From: Macrocystis pyrifera
Lineage: Eukaryota; Sar; Phaeophyceae; Laminariales; Laminariaceae
NCBI GenBank assembly: GCA_031763025.1
Contig: JASSKH010000006.1
Span: forward strand, 14,597,479 to 14,661,478
Reading direction: 5' to 3'
DNA: 64,000 bases
Shown here piece after piece: positions 21,827-29,884 of the stretch. Both the position numbers and the translations under genes were made by a program. The notes beneath the pieces are model-generated. The model ran no database searches and was not told the origin of the DNA. It saw only the letters and a program-made list of their open reading frames with translations. How positions within the stretch are numbered: position 1 is the stretch's first letter; the number at the start of each line of letters is the position of its first letter.

Positions 21827-22412
21827 TAATTCTCGTGCTATGTCAAATCCGTCGAAAGTGCACATGGTGGCGGCCAAGCACATTCTGCGGTACCTGGGGG
21901 GGTCCACCGACTTTAGCATAGTGTACAAGAAGGGAGGCGTTAAGCTCACGGCCTTCTCGGACTCTAACTGGGCTAACAACCCAGACAACGGCAAGTCGAC
22001 GTCGTGCTACATCATGATGTTGGCCAGGGCTCCCATCAGCTTCAAGTCTGGTCTTCAAAGCCTAACGGCCATGTCCACGATGGAAGCTGAGCTGCTTGCA
22101 TCGGCACTCGCAATGAAGGAAGCCGTGTTCCGCATAAACATGCTGACGGAGCTAGGGTTTGGGGAGCAGTTTGTTCAAGTGCCGCTTCACTGCGACAACA
22201 CTGCAGCTCTGCATGCGCTCGGGAACCATTCGTACAGTTCTCGCACCAATCACATCGCACTCCGTTACTTCTACATCCGCGAGCTGGTCACCGAGGGGAC
22301 AATTTCGACTCACTACATCTCCACCAAGGACAACCCCGCCGACATCGGGACCAAGCATTTTGCTAGGCCGCGCTTCCAACAGCTAATAGACATCATCATC
22401 AGCGATTTCTGA
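21827..22412 (+). pseudogene. Copia RNase H region after a reverse transcriptase deletion
   Basis: In the frame 21768-22412, homology resumes with SNPSKVHMVAAKHILRYLGG and then the Copia RNase H: LTAFSDSNWANN (first Asp), MSTMEAELLASALAMKEAVF (Glu), HCDNTAALHAL (Asp) and STKDNPADIGTKHF (last Asp). It ends at TGA with a normal C-terminus. RNase H removes the RNA strand after reverse transcription. About 200 residues expected between LAIAAELDLEV and SNPSKVH are absent, and the two sides are in different frames, so the domain cannot be made from the upstream start. Confidence 0.8.
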
Positions 22413-22805
22413 CATCAACGTCGTCGTCAACATCTTGTGTTTAATGTTTGTGTCATCAACATTGTGTTTAGTGTTTGTGTGTTTGTTTGTGAATCTGTTA
22501 TTTGTGTGAATCAGCTTGCTAGTTCAATAGTCAACATTCGGCCTCGCACCATAACTGGTTGAACGAGCCATGTAGGTTATGGTAAAATTGGTTTTGTGCA
22601 GGATACGACAGCAGTACTTTTGCAAGCACGTGAAGGTATGCACATAGGGCACGAAAACATCGTTATAATTTCTACTGGCTAACGCATCGAATGAACTGCT
22701 TGCTTGCATTGAAACGAGTTGTTCTCGACTACTTATATTGTCACTGACTTGATTTGTTTGCTTGACTTTATTGTTTTCATCATCGAATTGAACATTGAGG
22801 GGGAG

Positions 22806-23244
22806 TGTTATGAAAATGTTAGTGCATGACCATGTATGAGTCAATGTTCAAGTAGCACTGCTCTTGTGTTGTAGATCATAGTCTATGTACCATTTCGGCA
22901 TGTAACGTATATTATGCGGAGGAATAGCAGCCGTATCGTCTCTGCTCGTAGGACCGAGTATCTCACTCTCTGATGTGATCTCTACCCGAATCGTGATGGT
23001 ATCCTAGCTGCCTGTTCATCTCTGGAAGCTGCCGTCATCTGGACTCCTGCATTCTCTGTGGAGTACATTTGTGTGTGTTGGTCATCTAAGCGAAAGTGTT
23101 TACGTGTTATCACGTCTTCTTCTCTCTACCGCACGGAAGTGTCTTACTCCCCGGGCCACCGCTTGCCCGGTGTCATCTCTCGGCTAACACCGAGGACACA
23201 GCCTCTGCCTATATTGTCAGGGTACAACGCAATTATCAAAAATA
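22806..23244 (+). repeat. 3' LTR of the Copia element
   Basis: 439 bp, TGTTATG...AAAAATA, preceded by the purine tract and followed by GTCTC. It lacks the 36-bp internal duplication of the 5' LTR. Confidence 0.88.
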
Positions 23245-23249
23245 GTCTC

Positions 23250-24151
23250 TTTGTACGAACACTGTTTGCCAAAACGCTAAGCAGTCGACACGGGAAGCCC
23301 GTGCCGACACATTGGCCGAGGTCCGGGCGCGACCCGTGCCCTCTGGAGCGCGTGGCAAGCCCTCAAAGTTTTCTTTCGGCGGGAGTGGATAAGACGGTTT
23401 CCCTGGTTTCAGTACGACAGACCATATCTTGTACGTATGTACCGGTGAAATGTGTTCAGCGTTTCGTCCTTTCGCGAGCACACAGCCCAGACATGAACGA
23501 GGTAGATAACAGACAATAAGCAGAGAGCACAACGTCACAACGCTGCCGCTCATAAGCACCGTGGTCCAGCAGGCAACACCGTGCGTGTGTGACACACCCA
23601 TCTGCGCTGTGGCTAGTTGTCTTTATCGGACCCTGCGGTCCGTAATCCACCATCTACCTATATTTGCTGCTGCTGTGTATGATAGACCCATGCAAACTCT
23701 GGACAGAAGTGTACGCACCGTTTGGACTAAATGTTAAAACGCCAACGGTCCTTCTATCGACGATGTTTTACGTTTCTTGCCCCGAGCACACACCAGGCAT
23801 TTACTGTAACCAGCAGACACAATGCAATAACACAAACAACGTTACAATCCCGCGCCCACACGCCCGCCAGTAGAGCAGGAAGCAACACACGTGTGTGCGG
23901 TAGTTTGTCCGCGCTTTATTGCTGTGACTTGCTACTATGTAGTTGGTCGTTTTTTTATCGGACCCAGAGATCTATGGTGCTGGAAGTCTCCGCTGCTGTT
24001 GTGTTATAAACGCATGCTGCCACAGGTACAACAATGCTGCAGCAGCGGCTGCTGCTCCTGCAGGGCGATTTTCATGGGCAGCCGAGTGTGGTCGAGAGTT
24101 CCACCCCCTTCTTCGATACATCCCCTTCTATTTCTGTAAATATGATCCCAC
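23250..24151. other. No gene recognised
   Basis: Frames of 70-120 codons on both strands without recognisable domains. Around 23600-24000 there are two GTTTGTCC/TATCGGACC words in similar order, possibly an old duplication. Confidence 0.35.
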
Positions 24152-24153
24152 TA

Positions 24154-24258
24154 TTACGGGGGGGCATAGTAAAATAGACCTACGGTACACACAAAAAACT
24201 ATACATTTCCCTATTTTTACTAACAAAATTTGATCCTGTTTACGATGGTCCCCCGTAA
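24154..24258 (+). mobile_element. MITE family A, copy 4 (105 bp)
   Basis: TTACGGGGGGGCATAGTAA to TTACGATGGTCCCCCGTAA, flanked by TA on both sides (24152-24153 and 24259-24260). Interior ACCTACGGTACACAC and TTTTTACTAACAAAATTTG matches the family. Confidence 0.88.
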
Positions 24259-24260
24259 TA

Positions 24261-24859
24261 CTCTACTGCTGTGTTTCGTGCGTCACTCATGTGTGTGTGG
24301 TGTGTGCCGCGTGTACGCGTGGAGTGCTTTCAAACTTTATTTTTGTCTGCAGTCCTCGGCTTCGTGCGGGAGAGGCCCTCTTCGCCGTGAGCGCCAGAAC
24401 AAAGATACCTGGCATGCATTAACTTACTGACACATATGATGCAACGTTTGGCGGAATCAAGAACATCTATTAAAACGATTCAGTCAAAAATATCAATTCA
24501 ACACAATTTCCATGTATGTTTTGTCCCCAAAAATGCAGTTGCAGTTCTAGAAGGGTCTGTATGTCGATGTGTACAGTAATATGTAGATATATATTGTTAT
24601 TACGCATGCCTTCCGACAATATAGCGTAGGTGCCGTTCCGATATAAGCCGAATATCCTTCCGTAAATCAACAGTATCCCTCATACGCTTCTCTGCCAGCC
24701 GTTTCCTAATTTCCATTCTCTACATCAATCCATTTTAGCTACCGGTATAGTATATCCTAGTCCTCATCAACGTTTCATCCCCAGGTCATTGGCCGCATTC
24801 CTCCGCCTTTTTCCTCCCTTCCCCTAGCGGCCTGGCGGTCCCTCAGGGCTATTATATAC
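24261..24859. other. No gene; contains the 3' side of the large minus-strand non-LTR element
   Basis: No domain-bearing frame. The element's last coding frame ends at 24860, and its 3' untranslated end must lie in this interval. I cannot see an obvious A-tail or target duplication. Confidence 0.35.
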
Positions 24860-25621
24860 CTATGCACTCGACGCGAGATCGCGACCTGGGCGGTCACCGA
24901 GATATCTGGAAGAGGCGTTCTGGAAGAGGCGTTCTTTGCAGACGCCTTTCCGCGCCAGGGACGATCCGTCCGTCCCTCCGACAATACTTGCCGCTACCTG
25001 ATCAATCAGATCACTGCCTTCCTTTCCGAGGCGCCCAAAGCTTTCCACCGCGAGGGTGGCGAGTTTGTAGCTGCGCTTGTCGAAGGACACCTGTTCCGGA
25101 CGAGCGTAGTGACTGCGCTTGCGCGCCTCAGAAGTGGAGGCAGCTGATCCGTCTCGATCAGTTCTGCCTGCCCGCGTGTGGATCCCCGCGTGTGCGTCCG
25201 CATACGTGACGTCGAGGAGTATCACTTTATTGCGATACTTTGATGCCGTAGCATCTCGGAGTCCTGCCGCCTCGAAGACGATGTCCATGCGGAGATCCCT
25301 GTTTGCGTGGAAGGGGGCTCCGCTTTCTATGTGGTGACGGATGGACATCCTCTTAAAGGTGCGGGAGAGCGCGTGCCCCAGAGGCTGGTGCTGGTTTACT
25401 TGCGCGCCCGATCGATGACATAGTCGTGCATGCCGCGTACTAGCCTCCGCTGTACCACAGCAGAGGCACCTTGCCGCCAGGAACTCCTCAATCCCCAGAA
25501 ACCGTCGTCCCGCACCCACGAACTCTGACGGTGGGATGACTCTGGCCGAGTCGACAGGTCTCGCCCTTAGGAATGCAGTAGTCCCTGGTCCCGATTGGCG
25601 CCGTTGCCGGGCCTTGGCCAA
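24860..25621 (-). pseudogene. CCHC finger and restriction-like endonuclease domain of the non-LTR element
   Basis: About 250 codons. Residues 52-68 read C-x2-C-x8-H-x3-C (within RCLCCGTAEASTRHARLC), the finger that precedes the endonuclease in R2-like elements. Downstream are FHANRDLRMDIV and NKVILLDVTYADAH (residues 104-143). The latter fits the (P)D...K-x-x-x-x-D core of restriction-like endonucleases, with Asp113, Lys132 and Asp137 as likely catalytic positions. Then come EARKRSHY and TLAVESFGRLGKEG, a conserved C-terminal tail in this class. The enzyme nicks the target so that reverse transcription can be primed there. This domain is the best preserved part of the element, but it is in a different frame from the polymerase upstream. 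Confidence 0.65.
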
Positions 25622-25705
25622 AACCCTCGACTCTTTCTCTTCTTGTGGGTTACCCGTGCCTCTCTGGGTCGTCGTCTCGACGGGGAGCTAGTCCAGTGAA
25701 GTAAC

Positions 25706-26384
25706 CTATCTCTCATAACGGACTCGGTTTACCAGCTTCCCCAGTCTATGCTGCGCTTTGAGCTGATAGATTCGGCATCGTGTGCCGGCAACACTTTCGC
25801 AACCGACCGCCTTGAGGCCTCTTGCTCTCCTCCTCGAAATGCAGCTTTCCGGCACGATGTTCGCCATGGCTTCTTCTGAAACTCCATGCACATCGCGGAG
25901 GCCCCTGATGATGTTCCAAATGCGCCGGACGAGGTCTGAATCGGGCAGCTCCCTCCGGACTTGTCCCCTATAGAGTCGGACAGGTCAGCAAGCACCTCCG
26001 GCACCGTCGCCACCAAGCTTCCGACGGACACTGACATCCTCCGGGCTTCAGCCGACGCCAGTCCGAACCCTCCGGCCCCCGTGGTCAGTCTTGCCTGCGC
26101 CTGTTGGTAGGGCTGCAAGACCAACTGGTTTGTTGGGCACCCGTTCTCGAAGAACGACGTTTTTTCTGCTGTCTCCGGGAGATCAAGCAAATTCTCCAGC
26201 ATCTACATCGCGTTGCCGTCTGCTTTTTGGCATGTGGGCAGAGACAGTTCCGGGTCCATCACTCTTTCTATATAGGCGACCCGTTGCGCCATAGAGCCGG
26301 TGGCGATCAGGTTGGCTGCTTGCTTGTCTGGCATACGCGGTAGCATCCGCGCGAGTTGTCCCGCTCCCTCGTTTTGGACTATCT
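25706..26384 (-). pseudogene. Thumb/connection region of the non-LTR polymerase, frame-broken
   Basis: Homology-like segments alternate between frames. GAGQLARMLPRMPDKQAANLIATG and AYIERVMDPELSLPTC lie near 26,360-26,210 and TTGAGGFGLASAEARRMSVSVGSLVATVPEVL near 26,090-25,990. These are the helical, arginine-rich segments between palm and endonuclease of R2-like proteins. At least two frame changes are needed. I infer the assignment from position and style rather than strict motif. Confidence 0.5.
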
Positions 26385-27060
26385 CTATTGCGCCTCCAAC
26401 GCGCATTCGTCAGTACCGACGGGAACCCCAACCACCTTTACTCCACCCCGTTGCACGATGCGGACGCCAATATCTTCAAGAAGGACGATTCGTTCGGGCG
26501 TAGGTACGTGCGCCTTCGGGGGCAAGGCAAACGTTCTGCTCGGGTTGATTGCGATGCCGATGTTGGACAGCTCACGCTGGAGGAAGGGCACAACTTTCAC
26601 AGTATCGGGTGTGATTTCCATCATTCCGGTGCTGATGCCGTCTAGGTAGGCGAATGCCTCCACGCCTTTTGGCTTGAACTCTGTTCGGGTCCGCTTCAGC
26701 ACCGGCAAGAGAGGCATGCAGAACTACGCCGGTCCCATGGCACCCCCTTGTTGTACCCCACTGGAGCATTCAATCTTGCGCCTTTCTCCCGATTCCATCT
26801 GGAAGAATACGGGAGCAGTTCTCTCCCAGTAACACTTTGTCACGAACGTTCTAAGTGTAAGCGCGCAGGTCGCTACCTCTGCAAACACAGCCGTCCGTTT
26901 CACCGTGTTGAAGGCGTTTGAGCAGTCTGTGAGAATCAGCCATTTTTTTGCCTCGTGGTGTACCCGGGCGCATAGTGAGACTGCTCCACGCCCCCTCGTC
27001 GTGCTCCGACTCCGACTCCAAACTGTCTCGCCTCACGGTTGGTCTCCTCCAGTCGTGGTC
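26385..27060 (-). pseudogene. Reverse transcriptase palm of the non-LTR element
   Basis: Read on the minus strand: QFGVGV near 27,030; WLILTDCSNAFNTVKR near 26,945-26,900 (motif A aspartate with NAFN); SSGVQQGGAMGP near 26,765-26,735 (motif B); FAYLDGISTGM near 26,655 (motif C); and IVLLEDIGVRI further on. QFGVGV, D-x-x-NAFN and QQG-x-x-GP are typical of RLE-type polymerases. Motif C reads YLDG where Y-x-DD is expected. A TAG at 26724-26726 sits in frame just after motif B. The copy is therefore inactive. The enzyme would copy element RNA at a nicked target. Confidence 0.65.
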
Positions 27061-27108
27061 GCCACTACCGCATGGTTCCGGCTGTGAGAAGGCGTCTCCA
27101 TGTCATTC

Positions 27109-27780
27109 CTACGCAGACGGGGCGGCATTTTTCATCCAAGGCAGTGAGGTTGGATTGAAGGAAGAGCTGCTAGAATTCCGGCGGAAAGGCGTTTGGATCG
27201 TCGATAATTCTTCTCCAGAAGGCTTCAATGCCAGCCCCGAATTTTTGGCGCCCAATGCCAATCCTGATAATTGACTGCAGGTGCGAAAAGAGCGAGCCCT
27301 CACTTCCTGCGCGTTGCGAGAGTTGATGACCTCGAGGGCCACCTGTGGGTCGAATTCTTCCTCCGGGTGCCACTCGGGACCACTTCCTTCCTCCGGGTCG
27401 GAAGAACTTGCTGCCACCACTGCCGCTGCTGCTTCGGAGATGACGGTCTGATCCTCCTCCGGGACCTTTGCTTTCACTCGCTCCCACGTTTCCTCGCTCC
27501 CCGGCGCGCGCGGTTCCGCGAGGAGGCTGCGTGCTGCGACAGTCACCCCCCCTGGATGGTGGCAGGCTGAAGACGCCCGCCTGAACAAATCAGCGTCCGT
27601 CACTTCGCGAGCTTGACCCCTCTGTTTTATCGATGCTCGACGGGTATACTCCATTACCCACGGGAGTAGAAGGGTGAGATCACAACGTTCGACAGACGCG
27701 AACCTCTCGCACCGCTTCACTCGGCCATCCTGCGAGTGCAGTAGAGCCGGGAGGATGTACCAAAGCCTGATTGACCTCAA
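27109..27780 (-). pseudogene. N-terminal region preceding the reverse transcriptase
   Basis: About 223 codons open. The segment LWYILPALLHSQDGRVKR is followed by a helical stretch (LLLPWVMEYTRRAS). An acidic low-complexity stretch then runs into a damaged region leading to QFGVGV. A W-x-x-x-P-x-L-x-x motif before a basic stretch is common upstream of RLE-type polymerases. No catalytic residue is expected here. The frame does not connect directly to the palm. Confidence 0.45.
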
Positions 27781-27804
27781 GAGTGAGGTCGGCGTCTCAG
27801 ACTG

Positions 27805-28449
27805 TCAGTGTGGGCGATGCTCTCCCAGGGCGTGGTTAAGGAGGCCAAGCACGTGGATGATAAGCTTGGCGTGAGCAGGAGCCAACCTTGACTGCACTTT
27901 AATAACAGTGACGAAGCGTTGTTGGAGGTCCTCAAGGGGAACATCGTCGAGCGGTCCTGCAATCCCCAACGTATTTTGGTCCCAGGGATAGAGGAGCCCA
28001 TCCCGGCGCCCATCCTCGCGGTCGTCAGGTCTTCCTCCGAGTCCTCCTGCCGTAACGCGCAGTCCGGGGTCTGCCTGAACTGCCGGTTCTAGCGGTTCCC
28101 GTCTTCCATGACGAACTGTGCATCCCCTAGCGCCGCGGAGCAGCGGCGCCTGCGCCCCGCCTCGCCTGGCTGCATTCACCACGCACCACGCATGCATTGC
28201 AAGTTGGCGTCCACAAGGTAACCCTACCGCTCGGTGTCCCCGAACAATCGTTGCCCTACACCCCCCGCAGGTCGTACCGCTTTGGTCGTCTGCGATGAAA
28301 GCGTGACGTTGTGATACGCTCCCTGGTGCTGGACCTCCTCCTTCTCCGTCCCCTCCTTCCCTGCGAAGTTCACTCCCTCCATCGCCACCCCTTTCCTCGC
28401 CAGGGATCGCGGGCGGCTCGCCTCTCCCGGGTCGAGAGATTCTCTCCAC
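27805..28449 (-). pseudogene. Cysteine/histidine cluster frame between ORF1 and polymerase
   Basis: About 214 codons, GC-rich. Residues around 55-90 contain TCGGCRATIVRGHRAVGLPC and AMHAWC, i.e. C-x2-C, H, C, H-x2-C spacing reminiscent of half a RING or LIM finger. The C-terminal half is helical (LEDLQQRFVTVIKVQSRL, LIIHVLGLLNHAL). It lies between the zinc-module frames and the polymerase and may be the join of the two. Function unknown; nucleic-acid binding is a guess. Confidence 0.4.
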
Positions 28450-28609
28450 CGGCTCGTGGCGGCCCCTCTTCCGCTTATCGCCGCTCGTGATCCCCTTCCA
28501 GATCCGCGCGGCCGACGTCGCCTGCTTCTTGCGCCCCCCCCACCCCCTACTGCGCCGGTAGGCGTGGACGCAGTTGCTCCAGTTGTTGCCGGGGTGATAC
28601 TGGGCTGCG

Positions 28610-29884
28610 TCAGAGGGGGGGGGGCGAGCGTCCCGGCGCCGTGGCCTCCCTGTCGCTTGCGATGTGGGGGTTCCCCGGGGCTACCGAAGCAGCATGTTCT
28701 GGCTCCGCCTGCCTTCTTAGCCCTGGTTCGCTTTCTGACGATGGAGCTTCATCTTCCGGTGGTGCCACTCCCGCTGCTAAAGGGTTGCTCTCCCGCGCCG
28801 GGTCCATCCCTTCCGTTGTGGCTCCCGCCGTCGTTGGAGTGGCGTTGGGCTGTCTCAGGAGGGGGGGCAAGTGTTCCAGTGCCGTGGTATCCTCATCTCC
28901 GGCAGTGCGGAAGTTCTCCGCGGCAACATAATCAGCATCTCTTGGCTCTGCCTGCCCCCTTACTCGCGGGCCGCCTTCAGACACCGAAGCCTCCCCTACT
29001 GATAGCGTCACCCCCGCTGCCGCTGGGCCAATCTCCAGTGCCGGGTCCGTTCCCTCCGCCGTTGCCCCCGCCGCCGTCGGAGAAGGAGGCAGCGCGTTCC
29101 CTGGCTCAAACACATTCATGGACCCTAGGGTCTCCGCCGCCGTCGGAAAAGGAGGCAGCGCCTCCCCTGCTTCCAGCGCGTTTCGGACCTCTAGGGTCCA
29201 CTTCGTCAACCGGTCTTCCCATGTAGAGTCGAGGCCCGCCAGAAACTCTTGGACATGGGGTAGGATGTAGATCCTCCGATTCTGGAGCCGGAGTACGATG
29301 TCCTGCGGTCGGATATCGTACGCGGCGAAAATCTCACGGTAGTGACCGGCTGCCGCTCGCCATTCCCTCGGTCGGGGGAAGTCGACGTAGGCTCCCTGGG
29401 GCAGGCCGAGAGCATCGCTGAACAGGGTGCACAACAGGAACGACAAGGTTGGTCTCCCCCCATGGGTGCTCACCATCTCTTGCCAGGTATCATGGGAACC
29501 AGTCGTGACGTAGCTGGCCGGCTCCAGCCAGAGGGCGTCCTCGTCGAAGAGGTCTGCGAACTGCAAGGCTCCTGCTACCGCAGACCACCTTCCCCCCGAC
29601 CGTGGTCTTGGAAGATTCTCAGCCAGCTCCGCGGGATGGAGCGGCCGGTTTCTTGCCCGCCATTCAGAGCGACACGCAGCGCATGCCTGTGGGTCTGCGT
29701 GCCCACCCTCGAGGAGTTCCGCACGATCCAGCATGCAGCGGACATGCACTTGCTCTCCGTGGGGGTACGGAATGGATGCCCATAAAGAGTCTACGGCCAA
29801 ATCTCCAGTAGATTCCTCTAGAGCCCACCCGCAGTACGTGCAGGGAGAGGCACCCTTGTTCCCCGCATTCTGACGCCTTTCCAC
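28610..29884 (-). CDS. Zinc-module protein, copy 2 of a duplicated module, plus acidic repeats
   Basis: A 424-codon frame with no conventional ATG at its edge. Residues about 15-250 repeat the module of the neighbouring frame: CTYCGWALEES, HVRCMLDRAELLEGGHADPQACAAC, GRWSAVAGALQFA, SYVTTG, SFLLCTLFSDALGLPQGAY, DFPRPREW, GHYREIFAAYDIRPQDIVLRL, HVQEFLAGLD and RLTKWTLEV. After residue 255 two further imperfect repeats of about 80 residues follow, each opening GAT(A/T)EG(T/M)DPA and rich in Glu, Ala and Pro. It overlaps the upstream frame by 67 bp in a different register, so a frameshift probably split one ancestral protein. I know no family with this module. Confidence 0.5.
   Translation of the reverse strand: MERRQNAGNKGASPCTYCGWALEESTGDLAVDSLWASIPYPHGEQVHVRCMLDRAELLEGGHADPQACAACRSEWRARNRPLHPAELAENLPRPRSGGRWSAVAGALQFADLFDEDALWLEPASYVTTGSHDTWQEMVSTHGGRPTLSFLLCTLFSDALGLPQGAYVDFPRPREWRAAAGHYREIFAAYDIRPQDIVLRLQNRRIYILPHVQEFLAGLDSTWEDRLTKWTLEVRNALEAGEALPPFPTAAETLGSMNVFEPGNALPPSPTAAGATAEGTDPALEIGPAAAGVTLSVGEASVSEGGPRVRGQAEPRDADYVAAENFRTAGDEDTTALEHLPPLLRQPNATPTTAGATTEGMDPARESNPLAAGVAPPEDEAPSSESEPGLRRQAEPEHAASVAPGNPHIASDREATAPGRSPPPL

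Larger units (their letters stand above)
16999..23244 (+). mobile_element. Copia-type LTR retrotransposon, 6.25 kb, defective
   Basis: LTRs at 16999-17473 and 22806-23244 begin TGTTATG and end ATA. GTCTC immediately precedes the left LTR (16994-16998) and follows the right one (23245-23249), a 5-bp target duplication. A purine tract GAGGGGGAG (22797-22805) directly abuts the 3' LTR. GGTTATGAGCC follows the 5' LTR and may be the primer binding site. Internal order is gag, protease, integrase, reverse transcriptase remnant, RNase H, the Copia (Ty1) order. Several frameshifts and a deletion of the polymerase core make it unable to move alone. The matching ends and target duplication show it transposed as a unit at this site. 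Confidence 0.9.

Noticed and set aside
28456..29226. Plus-strand proline/leucine-rich frame of 256 codons
   Set aside because: Antisense to the zinc-module frame on the minus strand, which has conserved duplicated motifs.
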